A stretch of 14,009 nucleotides of DNA from an uncultured Eubacteriales bacterium (GCA_902803185.1 CADCOV010000085.1:1-14009), one strand, 5' to 3'. Positions 6,655-13,844 are shown, numbered from the stretch's first letter. Program-made: numbers and translations. Notes: generated by a model from the letters alone, not told the origin.

Positions 6655-8292
6655 TTATTCCATGTTTTCGGAATCCCGGTTTTTCCTTTCCGGCATTGCC
6701 GCAGCCTTCCGCTTCGCCTGGGCATCGTCGATGGCGACCGCCACGATGTCGCCGGCCACGTTGAAGATGTTCTGCAGGCCCCCCAGCAGGACCTCCGCGA
6801 AGATCACCACCGGCAGCAGCGTATAGGCGTGCATGTAATAGGTGATGATCAAAAGGCCGATGGTGATGGAGCCCGGCTGGTTCGGCGCGCCGAGGGACAG
6901 GAAGATCACCAGGATGCCGATCAGGATGATGTCCGCCCAGACGACCTCGGTATTGTTCACGATGATGAGGAGCAGCGACACCAGCGTGATCAGGTAGCAG
7001 TTCCCGTCCAGGTTGATCTGGGCCAGGACCGAAAGCGCGTTCTCGATCCGCTTCCTGCCGAAGCCGAATTCCCTGGCGCAGTAACGGATGTTGTACGGCA
7101 CCGCGTCGATCACCGAATTGATCCGGATGTTTTCTTTGATCAAAGGCGGCAGCTTCTTCAGGAACGTCCCGAGGTCGACCCCCGCCGCCTTCATGCGGAC
7201 CAGGTAGAACATCGCCGGGAGGACCAGACTCGCCAGGATCAGGACCGTCGACATGAGGACCCGGAAGACCACCTGCGGGCCGGAACCCATCAGAAGGTCC
7301 AGCATCGCCAGATAGGAGAAGAACGGCAGCGTGGACATGATCACGTTCAGCATCCGGGAAAACAGCGTGTAGAAGACGCTGATCCCCTTCTTCATGCTGA
7401 AGAAGTATTTGCCCACGGAGACGAAGGAGTACGCCATGACCACCGCGAAGAAGATCAGCGGGAACGGCGAGATCGTCTCGAACGGTTCGAAGATGTTGGA
7501 CGGCACCAGGGACGAGAGGAACCTGGTGAAGGACATGTTCAGCGTCAGGATCTGGTACTTTGCCAGGATGTCCCGCTGGCCGCTGACGATCGGCAGCATC
7601 ATGGCCGCCGCCGCGATGGCCAGGATCGTGACGATGACGGATGTCCGGATCGCCAGCCTCTGGAATTTCCGCAGGGTGGAATCCCGGTCCGCCACGACGA
7701 AGGCGTCCGTCATGTTCTTCAGCATCGAGAAGAAGGTCACCGGCGCCGCAATCATCAGGATCCCGTTGGCGAACAGCTTCTCGATCGGATAGATCAGGTA
7801 CTCGGCGGTCGACGTCATCCCCTCCTCATCCATCAGGGGGGTGAGCACCAGGTACGTGAGGATCGCCAGCCCGAAGGCGGCCAGGCAGTACATCAGGGAT
7901 CTGCTCCGGCTCCGCTTCAGCGTGATCCGGATGCTGTTGTAGCCGGAGCCGTAGTGGCACTCCAGCTTATCGTCGTAGGCGCGGAGGATCCGGTTCTCAG
8001 GGGTGTCCAGCTCGCCGTCGTCGATGATTGGCACGAACATCTTCCCTTCAAAGCCGATCTTCACGCTGGTGACGCCGATGTCCCGCTTCTCCTCGATCGT
8101 GAGGACCGTGTCCTCATCGAAGCCCTGCTGCGCGATATTGTAAAAAAGCGCTTCGAAGACGAGCATGGTCTCGGAGATGATCTGCTTCGAAATGACGTGC
8201 CGGCGGCACACCTCCTCCACGAAGGCCTGGGCCTTCCGGAAGCCCTCCATATCCGCCCGGATCTCGATCGCTTTCGTTTGTTTCTCTTTCAT
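6655..8292 (-). CDS. RsbW-like ATPase domain fused to divergent DAACS-type cation symporter
   Basis: The product is 545 aa. Residues about 8-127 are soluble and resemble the HATPase_c_2/anti-sigma-kinase fold: FRKAQAFVEEVCRRH at 18-32, an EALFYN N-box-like motif (47-52), IIDDGELDTPEN (89-100) and a weak YGSGYNSIRITL (114-125). Its glycine boxes are degenerate, so nucleotide binding is uncertain. Residues about 132-525 form a multi-pass dicarboxylate/amino acid:cation symporter fold, with PVTFFSMLKNMTDA, a tip-of-hairpin segment near 392-400, NLDGN (427-431, usually NMDGT) and NVAGD (511-515). Cation-site residues equivalent to Glt-Ph N401 and D405 are kept, but positions matching D394, R397 and T398 are G504, Q507 and N508. 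The substrate is therefore unlikely to be glutamate or aspartate. The gene starts 11 bases after the 141-residue gene, with AAGGAT overlapping that stop codon. Confidence 0.87.
   Translation of the reverse strand: MKEKQTKAIEIRADMEGFRKAQAFVEEVCRRHVISKQIISETMLVFEALFYNIAQQGFDEDTVLTIEEKRDIGVTSVKIGFEGKMFVPIIDDGELDTPENRILRAYDDKLECHYGSGYNSIRITLKRSRSRSLMYCLAAFGLAILTYLVLTPLMDEEGMTSTAEYLIYPIEKLFANGILMIAAPVTFFSMLKNMTDAFVVADRDSTLRKFQRLAIRTSVIVTILAIAAAAMMLPIVSGQRDILAKYQILTLNMSFTRFLSSLVPSNIFEPFETISPFPLIFFAVVMAYSFVSVGKYFFSMKKGISVFYTLFSRMLNVIMSTLPFFSYLAMLDLLMGSGPQVVFRVLMSTVLILASLVLPAMFYLVRMKAAGVDLGTFLKKLPPLIKENIRINSVIDAVPYNIRYCAREFGFGRKRIENALSVLAQINLDGNCYLITLVSLLLIIVNNTEVVWADIILIGILVIFLSLGAPNQPGSITIGLLIITYYMHAYTLLPVVIFAEVLLGGLQNIFNVAGDIVAVAIDDAQAKRKAAAMPERKNRDSENME
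6657..6674. promoter_or_regulatory. upstream activator site C (inverted repeat)
   Basis: ATTCCA-TGTTTT-CGGAAT is an inverted repeat with one non-identical arm position (A opposite C) and the shared 6-bp spacer. It is centred about 208 bp upstream of the predicted sigma-54 start and 23 bp from site B. It overlaps the last codons and stop of the symporter-fusion gene, so coding constraint may explain part of it. Confidence 0.55.
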
Positions 8293-8303
8293 ATCCCTAT
8301 CCT

Positions 8304-8729
8304 TCAGGTCCAGGATTCCTGCTCGGTGTCGATGTGGATCTTGCCGTCCACCTCCACCACGACCTGGTACTCGTCCTCGTAGATGATCTTGCCCGGCGTG
8401 TTGGTCAGCACCATGAAATACGGCACCTCATATCGGTCCAGCAGCCATAAGGCCGGCCGGATCCTTCTCAGCATCTCCTTGACGTTCTCAGTCTTGAAGA
8501 AACAGACCACCCGTTCCCGGTTCATGCACTGCGGGGGATAAGGCAGGGCCTCCGCGATCCAGGAGTCGATCTCCCGGTAGAGGTCCGCATCCTCCTCTTC
8601 CATGATGTTCTTCTGCACCAGGTTCCAGCACAGGCTGAAGACGCCCTTGGCGTAGTTGGTCTGGGACGCCAGCTCCAGGCCCTGGATCCTGAGATACTTG
8701 TAGTTGAGATACTTCGAAATGTCCTGCAT
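8304..8729 (-). CDS. hypothetical protein (141 aa), first gene of the symporter-fusion operon
   Basis: The product is 141 aa, soluble, and not recognised. It begins MQDISKYLNYKYLRIQGLEL. The N-terminal half looks helical and rich in aromatic residues and carries an EEEDADLYREID acidic stretch (44-55). The C-terminal half (about 70-135) alternates VVCFFKT, ALWLLDRYEVPYFMVLTN and YQVVVEVDGKIHID, suggesting a small alpha/beta domain. An upstream in-frame ATG at 8861 is rejected because it would place the start inside the promoter region. The ATG at 8729 has AGAAGGG at the right spacing and an excellent promoter just upstream. The stop is 11 bases before the ATPase-symporter gene, so the two are probably translationally coupled. 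The protein could be a regulator or partner of that fusion's soluble domain; this is inferred from position only. Confidence 0.85.
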   Translation of the reverse strand: MQDISKYLNYKYLRIQGLELASQTNYAKGVFSLCWNLVQKNIMEEEDADLYREIDSWIAEALPYPPQCMNRERVVCFFKTENVKEMLRRIRPALWLLDRYEVPYFMVLTNTPGKIIYEDEYQVVVEVDGKIHIDTEQESWT

Positions 8730-8762
8730 GCCGGTCACCCTTCTCAATTTTTTCTGCCGTAT

Positions 8763-8792
8763 ATTATAGCACAGGTATCGGGCCCTGCGCAA
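8763..8792 (-). promoter_or_regulatory. promoter of the 141-aa/symporter-fusion operon
   Basis: On the - strand, TGCTATAAT combines a perfect -10 (8763-8768) with an extended TG element. TTGCGC (8787-8792, 4/6 to the -35 consensus) lies 18 bp upstream. Transcription should begin near 8756, giving a leader of about 27 nt before the ATG at 8729. Confidence 0.8.
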
Positions 8793-8811
8793 ATTCCCCG
8801 AGCGCCCGGCG

Positions 8812-8840
8812 TTGACCTTTTCCGGCGCCGGTGCTACCAT
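8812..8840 (+). promoter_or_regulatory. promoter of pepT
   Basis: TTGACC (8812-8817, 5/6) and TACCAT (8835-8840, 4/6) are separated by exactly 17 bp, and AAGGAGG (8860-8866) precedes the ATG at 8873. The two -35 boxes of this divergent pair are only 19 bp apart, so the promoters are back to back. Confidence 0.65.
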
Positions 8841-8872
8841 CAAAGCAGACAGAAAAACCAAGGAGGTCCGCC

Positions 8873-10114
8873 ATGGGAGAATTCTACGAAAAAGTCAAAG
8901 AGCGTCTGATCCGCTACGCGAAGATCGATACTGAGTCGGCGAACGGCGCAGGCCGCTGGCCCACCACAGACGGCCAGTACGACCTGGCGGGAGAACTGGA
9001 ACGGGAACTTGGGGAGATCGGTGCCAGCGACGTCTGGCTGGACGAGGAAAACTGTGTGGTCTACGGCACGCTGCCGTCCAACCTGGATCATCCGGCGGAG
9101 CCCCTCGGCCTCATCGCCCACATGGACACCGCGCCGGACGCCAGCGGCAAAGACGTGAAACCATGGGTGCTGGAGCATTACGACGGCGGCGACATCGTCT
9201 TGAACGAGGAGAAAGGCATCGTCATGCGGGCCGCGGACTATGAGAATCTGCGGCAGTATGTCGGACAGGATCTCATCCTCACCGACGGTACCACCCTGCT
9301 GGGAGGCGATGACAAAGCTTCTATCGCCTCCATCATGACCTTCTCGGAGCACCTCGCCGCCCACCCTGAGATCCCTCACGGCGAGATCCGCCTGGCCTTC
9401 ACGCCGGACGAGGAAGTCGGCGGCCTTGCCCACACCCTGGATCTCGCCCGTTTCGGCGCGCCGACCGCCTATACGCTGGACGGCGACCACCTGGGCTGGT
9501 ACATGGACGAGACCTTCAACGCCGCCGGCGCGGCGGTCACCATCCGGGGACTCAGTGTCCACACCGCCACCGCAAAGGGCATCATGATCAATGCCGCGGA
9601 CATCGCCGCGGAATACATCGGATTCCTTCCGCCGCTGGAAAAGCCGCAGTACACAGAAGGCACCGAGGGCTTCTTCTTCGTCAGCAGCTGCGCGGCCAGC
9701 TGCGAGCACGGCGAGATCCGGATCAACATCCGGGATTTCGACAGTGCCGCCTTCGCCGCCCGGAAAGCCTTCCTCAATGACCTGGCGGACCGGCTGAATA
9801 AAAAATACGGACCGGGTACGGTCACGGTCCGCATCGATGATCAGTATTTCAATCTGAAAGAGGTCCTGAAGGACTGCCCGTTCCTGGTAGAACGGCTGAA
9901 ACAGGCGATCTCGGAGGCGGGGCTCACGCCGCGCACCGCGCCGTTCCGGGGCGGCACCGACGGCTCTGCCCTGTCCTTCCGGGGCCTGCCGTGCCCGAAT
10001 CTCTCCGCCGGCTACGAGAACGCCCACGGCCGCTTCGAGTACGTGCCGATCCAGAGTATGGAAAAGAACGTGGAGATCCTTCTGAAGCTGGCCGCCCTCT
10101 ACGCCGAGGGCTGA
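8873..10114 (+). CDS. pepT: peptidase T (tripeptide aminopeptidase, M20B)
   Basis: The product is 413 aa, matching the usual length of about 410. PepT is a cytoplasmic di-zinc aminopeptidase that releases the N-terminal residue of tripeptides. All active-site motifs are present: HMD (H83, D85), GGDDKAS with bridging D146, DEEVGG with general base E180 and metal ligand E181, YTLDGD with D203, and the C-terminal FRGGTDGS and NAHGRFE with H385. The start at 8873 is set by AAGGAGG six bases upstream; an open frame extending to 8831 would begin inside the -10 box. It is the only + strand gene in the window. Its last 16 bases overlap the 3' end of the convergent HD-domain gene. It probably serves peptide nutrition in an amino-acid-fermenting anaerobe. 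Confidence 0.97.
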   Translation: MGEFYEKVKERLIRYAKIDTESANGAGRWPTTDGQYDLAGELERELGEIGASDVWLDEENCVVYGTLPSNLDHPAEPLGLIAHMDTAPDASGKDVKPWVLEHYDGGDIVLNEEKGIVMRAADYENLRQYVGQDLILTDGTTLLGGDDKASIASIMTFSEHLAAHPEIPHGEIRLAFTPDEEVGGLAHTLDLARFGAPTAYTLDGDHLGWYMDETFNAAGAAVTIRGLSVHTATAKGIMINAADIAAEYIGFLPPLEKPQYTEGTEGFFFVSSCAASCEHGEIRINIRDFDSAAFAARKAFLNDLADRLNKKYGPGTVTVRIDDQYFNLKEVLKDCPFLVERLKQAISEAGLTPRTAPFRGGTDGSALSFRGLPCPNLSAGYENAHGRFEYVPIQSMEKNVEILLKLAALYAEG

Positions 10115-10653
10115 AGCCGCTTCGAGACCTCCTCGAACAAACGCAGGTATTCCTCTTCGACCTCTTCAAAGGGCTGCACTTCGTAGTGCGGCTCTTTTTT
10201 CATCGGCGGAAGGCCGCCCTCCGCCGGCTCCCCCAGCAGGACCTCCATGTCCCAGTCCAGGAGCTCGTGGTCGATGGTCTTGACCTTTTTCCACTCCTCC
10301 GCCGTGAGATCGCTCCCCAGGAACTTCTCGAAGACCAGGGACATGATCCTCTCCTCATAGGGCTCGAAGGCCGGCAGATCCTTCTTCAGCGGGCTCGGCA
10401 CGTCGGAGAGATAGCACTCCGAGGCGTCGTGGAGCAGGCAGGCCAGGACCAGCCGGTCCTCGTAGCCCCTCGCCTCCGCCTCCCTGGCGCAGCAGATGCA
10501 GTGCTGGCCCACGGACCAGAACCGGGTCACCTGCCCGTTCCCGCGGCAAAGCAGGGACAGCGCATGGGCGATGTCCCTGATCCGGATGCTTTCGATGTCC
10601 GGCGCTGCAGGATAGAAATACAGGCCGGTGTAGGTTTTGATGTGTTCCGCCAT
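10099..10653 (-). CDS. HD-domain phosphohydrolase
   Basis: The product is 184 aa, an HD-superfamily metal-dependent phosphohydrolase. The metal-binding set is visible as H51 (SVGQHC), H75-D76 (LLHDASE) and D128 (KTIDHE). The segment IRIRDIAHALSLLCRGNGQV (23-42) is typical of the YfbR-like or predicted-hydrolase branch. The substrate is unknown; family members act on nucleotides such as 5'-deoxynucleotides. The ATG follows GAGGAGGGG. It is the last gene of a three-gene operon, 16 bases after the 267-residue membrane protein. Its 3' end overlaps pepT by 16 bases, and its coding sequence contains the pepT terminator on the opposite strand. The C-terminal 30 residues are strongly acidic. Confidence 0.88.
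   Translation of the reverse strand: MAEHIKTYTGLYFYPAAPDIESIRIRDIAHALSLLCRGNGQVTRFWSVGQHCICCAREAEARGYEDRLVLACLLHDASECYLSDVPSPLKKDLPAFEPYEERIMSLVFEKFLGSDLTAEEWKKVKTIDHELLDWDMEVLLGEPAEGGLPPMKKEPHYEVQPFEEVEEEYLRLFEEVSKRLQPSA
10170..10200 (+). terminator. rho-independent terminator of pepT, inside the opposing gene
   Basis: AGGGCTGCACT (10170-10180) pairs over all 11 positions, two of them G-T, with AGTGCGGCTCT (10185-10195) around a TCGT loop, followed by a run of six T. It starts 56 bases after the pepT stop. It lies wholly within the antisense coding region of the HD-domain gene. On the other strand the hairpin is followed only by TTT, so it should not stop the HD-gene transcript. Confidence 0.85.
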
Positions 10654-10669
10654 GTCCCCTCCTCAGGGT

Positions 10670-11473
10670 CTATTTTCGTCTCAATGCGGCGAGATTCAGA
10701 TTCACGTCCAGATTCAGCACCGTCTTCACCAGCCAGACGAAGAAGAGCAGCACCACGATCGGGATGATGCAGTTGGTGACGATCATGACCGCCAGCGCTT
10801 CCATCAGCCGGTTCAGGGCGTCCTCGAACTTCGCCGTCGTGCCGCTGAGCTTTTCCTCCGCGGAGTTGATCAGGTTCGACCACCAGCTGTTCTCCGCCTG
10901 CTCCGCGGCGCCGTTCACCGCCTCGGCCCCCTTCTCCACCTCGGAGGTGGAATCCTTCGCCGCCTCGATGGTCTGCTCGATGGAGGCGTCGTAGGTCTTC
11001 TGGATCATGCCGGAGACCCAGGCGCTGGCCGGGATGACCAGGGCGATGGCGATGCCCAGCACCACCAGCTTGCGGGCCACGACCCGGAAGCTCCCCTCCG
11101 GCCGGAACAGGCCGACGGCAAAGCAGATGCACCCGATCGGCACCAGGATCACGAAGGCCAGGAAGCCCGTGATGGTGAGCAAAAACTTCTCCAGATAGAT
11201 CGCGCAGAGCACGACGATGAAGTAGCCGCTGACGTCCGCCATCTTCTCCGCGATCGGCGTCAGGGCGTCCCCCGGCAGCAGCGTGATCACCGCCGAGGCC
11301 GCGGTGGACGAAGCCATCAGGTCCGTCACCGTCTTCTTGCTCTCGTCCAGCTCCGCGATGGTGCCCTGGTGGAACTCCGCGGCGGAGGCCACCTTGAGGC
11401 CGAAGACCAGCGAGATCAAAGCGATCACCACCAGGATCACGGCCGCGACGATTTTTTTGTTCATCTCTGTCAT
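10670..11473 (-). CDS. multi-pass membrane protein of unknown function
   Basis: The product is 267 aa and I do not recognise the family. Hydrophobic segments lie at about 8-30, 82-96, 99-122, 133-155 and 226-250, giving about five membrane spans. Two polar, mostly helical stretches separate them: residues 34-80 and 158-225, the latter very rich in Ala, Glu and Lys (IEQTIEAAKDSTSEVEKGAEAV) and likely amphipathic or coiled. The ATG at 11473 is preceded by AGGGGAGGG; an ATG three codons in is also possible. The gene sits 22 bases after the AI-2E family permease gene and 16 bases before the HD-domain gene. It could work with the permease, but nothing in the sequence proves it. Confidence 0.85.
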   Translation of the reverse strand: MTEMNKKIVAAVILVVIALISLVFGLKVASAAEFHQGTIAELDESKKTVTDLMASSTAASAVITLLPGDALTPIAEKMADVSGYFIVVLCAIYLEKFLLTITGFLAFVILVPIGCICFAVGLFRPEGSFRVVARKLVVLGIAIALVIPASAWVSGMIQKTYDASIEQTIEAAKDSTSEVEKGAEAVNGAAEQAENSWWSNLINSAEEKLSGTTAKFEDALNRLMEALAVMIVTNCIIPIVVLLFFVWLVKTVLNLDVNLNLAALRRK

Positions 11474-11495
11474 CTCATTTCCCTCCCCTTATCGG

Positions 11496-12767
11496 TCAAT
11501 GAAAGTGGATATATTCCTCTGCCTCTGTCGGCAGCCCCTTTTGTCTCGTGCGATGCTCCATCAGCCGGTCCAGCAGGTACAGCAGCACCGCCACCGTCGG
11601 CACGCCCAGCAGCATGCCGAAGAACCCGAACAGGCCGCCGCCCACCACGATGGCGACGATGACCCAGAACGGCGAGACGCCTGTGGAATCTCCCAGGATC
11701 TTCGGGCCGATCAGGTTGCCGTCCACCTGCTGCAGGATGATGACGTAGATCAGGAACAGGATGCCCTGCCTCGGCTGGTTGACAAACAGCAGGATCACCG
11801 TCGGCACGGCGCCGATGTACGGGCCGAAGACCGGGATGATGTTGGTGACCCCGACGATGAAGGAACAGATCAGCGCGTACGGCAGGCCCATGATCAGCAT
11901 GCTGACAAAGCAGATCATGCCGATGATGATGGAGTCCATGATCTTGCCGATGATGAAGCCGTAGAAGATGTCGTGGGCTTTTCGGACCACGTCCAGCGTC
12001 AGTTCCGCGATATCCCGCCGGAAGGTCCCGTAGATGAGCCGCTTGATGTGCCCCTTGTAGCTCTCCTTGCTGATCAGGAGGTACACGGCGATGAACAAAG
12101 CGACGACGCCGTTCACCAGGCTCCGACCCACCTGCCTGCCCATCTCCGTCACCGTGTGGATGACGTTATCCCCTTCGCCGAGGTGGAAGTAGTCCATGAT
12201 CCACTTCTCGGCGGTATCGATCCAGACGTTGATCCGCCCGTCTGTCCGGGCCCGCTCCATCGTGTCGGCGAACCGGTAGTTGGTGAGCTCATCCGCCCAG
12301 TCCAGCACGCCCACGATCTTGTCGTAGAGATTATCTGACAGGTACTGCACCGCCTCGACGAACTGCGGCACGACGGCGACGAGGAAGCCCGCCACCATGG
12401 CGACGATCACGAGGAGCGCCAGGATGGAGGACACCACCCGAGCGAACCGCCGGTACCAGGCCTTCTTCTTTTCGGTGCGCCCCGCCTTCCCCTGCGGGCA
12501 GAGCCTGAGCAGCAGCTTCTCGAAGAACCGCATGATCGGGTTCATCAGGAAGGCCAGTCCCATGCCGAAGAACACCGGCTTGACGATGTCCCAGAATCCG
12601 CCGATGACACGGCCCACCTCCGTGAACCGCGCGAGTATGAAGATCACGATGACGATGATGAGCGCCGCCGGCATCACCTTGCGCATGAATGCCCGGCCCG
12701 GCTTGTTTTCCCCGCTCAAAGCTGCCTCCTTCCCGCCAATGATCCCTGTTGGCTTCTTTGTTTCCAT
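11496..12767 (-). CDS. AI-2E family transporter (PerM/YtvI-like permease)
   Basis: The product is 423 aa, an AI-2E family membrane protein with eight or so spans, including 33-47, 60-76, 112-134 and 216-232. The family core is clear: VGVTNIIPVFGPYIGAVPT (306-323), the QQVDGNLIGPKILG segment (346-359) and GVSPFWVIVAIVVGGGLFGFFGMLLGVP (363-390). Members include TqsA, an autoinducer-2 exporter, but most are uncharacterised and some are Na+(Li+)/H+ antiporters, so signalling must not be assumed. The ATG at 12767 has only a weak AGGG upstream. An in-frame TTG at 12719 has a perfect AAGGAGG five bases before it and may be the true start, giving 407 aa. It is the first gene of an operon with an unknown membrane protein and an HD hydrolase. 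Confidence 0.93.
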   Translation of the reverse strand: METKKPTGIIGGKEAALSGENKPGRAFMRKVMPAALIIVIVIFILARFTEVGRVIGGFWDIVKPVFFGMGLAFLMNPIMRFFEKLLLRLCPQGKAGRTEKKKAWYRRFARVVSSILALLVIVAMVAGFLVAVVPQFVEAVQYLSDNLYDKIVGVLDWADELTNYRFADTMERARTDGRINVWIDTAEKWIMDYFHLGEGDNVIHTVTEMGRQVGRSLVNGVVALFIAVYLLISKESYKGHIKRLIYGTFRRDIAELTLDVVRKAHDIFYGFIIGKIMDSIIIGMICFVSMLIMGLPYALICSFIVGVTNIIPVFGPYIGAVPTVILLFVNQPRQGILFLIYVIILQQVDGNLIGPKILGDSTGVSPFWVIVAIVVGGGLFGFFGMLLGVPTVAVLLYLLDRLMEHRTRQKGLPTEAEEYIHFH

Positions 12768-12801
12768 TTTACCCTAAATCCAAACACAATTCATCCTGAA
12801 T

Positions 12802-12815
12802 ATTCCTTAAGGAAT
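12802..12815. repeat. perfect 14-bp palindrome upstream of the AI-2E family operon
   Basis: ATTCCTTAAGGAAT is fully self-complementary and lies 35 bases before the annotated ATG of the permease gene, in the AT-rich leader region. It could be an operator. Its TTCC-N4-GGAA spacing differs from the N8 spacing of the sigma-54 activator sites, so it is probably not part of that set. Confidence 0.45.
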
Positions 12816-12817
12816 GG

Positions 12818-12846
12818 AAAGGAGCGCCCCGCAGGAACGCCCCTTT
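12818..12846 (-). terminator. probable terminator after the 2-hydroxyacid dehydrogenase gene
   Basis: On the - strand, AAAGGGGCG pairs with CGCTCCTTT over nine positions with one G-T, and an inner TTCC/GGGG extension is possible. The tail TTTCCATTCCTT is a weak U-tract. It begins about 10 bases after the stop of the dehydrogenase gene, and the next gene downstream has its own leader. Confidence 0.65.
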
Positions 12847-12856
12847 GTCAATCTGT

Positions 12857-13843
12857 TCATCTGTTCACGATGTTGGCCGGCACTCCGCCGCCCTCCAGCA
12901 CCTCCGCCGCCCGCCACATAGCTCCATGGCAGCGATAGAAGGTGGCCGTGGTGATGCCGCCCAGGTGCGGCGAAAAGAGGATCTTCGCTTTGACCGCCTC
13001 CGGTGCCGTGAGCAGAGGGTTCTCCGCCGTGACCGGCTCCGGCGCTACGGTATCCAGCCCCGCCGCCGCGATCCTGCCTGTCTCGAGGGCCCGGACCAGG
13101 GCGCCGTTATCCACCAGCTCGCCCCTGGCCGTATTGATCAGGACGGCGGTCTTCTTCATCAGGGCAAAGGCCTCATCGCCCATCATCCCCGTGGTCTCCG
13201 CCGTCGCCGGCGCATGGAGGCTCACGATGTCGCAGGTGGACAGGAGCTCCTCCCGCGGCACCCACCTCGCGTGGTAGGTGTCCTCCACCTCCGGGTCCGC
13301 CCGGTGCCTGGTGTTGTAGACCACCTCGCACCCGAAGGCGTGGAGCAGATGGGCCGTCGCCCGGCCGATGTCCCCAAAGCCGATGAGGCCGACCCGGCAC
13401 TCTCCCAGCTCCGTGATGCCCTCCACCATGCGGCGCTCTTTCATGACGATCTGCTCGCCCGCCCGCACGGCCGCATCCCCGGTGACCACCGTCCTCAGGA
13501 TCCCGAGCATCAAAAGCACAGCCTGCTCCGCCACCGCAGCGTCGTTGCAGCCTTTGTTGTTGCAGACCGGGATGCCACGCTCCCTGGCCGCCTCGATATC
13601 GATGCCGTTATACCCCACGCCCTCGGAATGGATGAGCCTGAGCCGCGGCATCCCTTCGATCACGGCCCGCGGGACCCGGCTCATCGCGTCTGCCATGATG
13701 CACTCCGCGTCCCGGCCCGCCGCCAGGATCTCCTCCGGCCCCGCGCCCCGGTCCACGTAGACCTTCTCCGCCCCTCTCGCAAAGGTGGTATCCGGCATGT
13801 ACTGCTCGTACCGGGCCCGGTCACCGATGATCAAAACCTTCAA
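12857..13843 (-). CDS. D-isomer-specific 2-hydroxyacid dehydrogenase (NAD(P)-dependent)
   Basis: The product is 328 aa, a full-length member of the family that interconverts 2-oxoacids and D-2-hydroxyacids. The nucleotide-binding GFGDIG lies at 155-160. Catalytic residues are R240 (NTARGELVD), E269 (VAPEP) and H293 (SPHLGG). After the second Rossmann strand, where NAD enzymes usually carry Asp, the sequence is VVYNTRHR, with N177 and R179, suggesting possible NADP(H) use. The substrate is not evident; glyoxylate, hydroxypyruvate, 3-phosphoglycerate and related acids are all used in this family. The start is TTG at 13843, one base after the stop of the superoxide reductase gene, with GGAG seven bases upstream inside that gene. 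Translation is therefore probably coupled. Confidence 0.93.
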   Translation of the reverse strand: MKVLIIGDRARYEQYMPDTTFARGAEKVYVDRGAGPEEILAAGRDAECIMADAMSRVPRAVIEGMPRLRLIHSEGVGYNGIDIEAARERGIPVCNNKGCNDAAVAEQAVLLMLGILRTVVTGDAAVRAGEQIVMKERRMVEGITELGECRVGLIGFGDIGRATAHLLHAFGCEVVYNTRHRADPEVEDTYHARWVPREELLSTCDIVSLHAPATAETTGMMGDEAFALMKKTAVLINTARGELVDNGALVRALETGRIAAAGLDTVAPEPVTAENPLLTAPEAVKAKILFSPHLGGITTATFYRCHGAMWRAAEVLEGGGVPANIVNR

Positions 13844-13844
13844 C

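Noticed and set aside
6517..8382. 621-residue open frame on the + strand opposite the symporter fusion
   Set aside because: It has the same antisense composition bias (Asp, His, Arg, Gln), crosses a terminator and an operon, and has no domain signature or ribosome binding site.
12805..12820. TTCC and GGAA elements upstream of the permease operon as a further sigma-54 activator site
   Set aside because: The arms are separated by 4 or 9 bases, not the 8 seen in all four sites of the set, and no -24/-12 promoter lies nearby.
12846..12851. Perfect TTGACA on the - strand near the end of the dehydrogenase gene
   Set aside because: No -10-like hexamer occurs 16-18 bp downstream, where the terminator stem lies. 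It is most likely chance.
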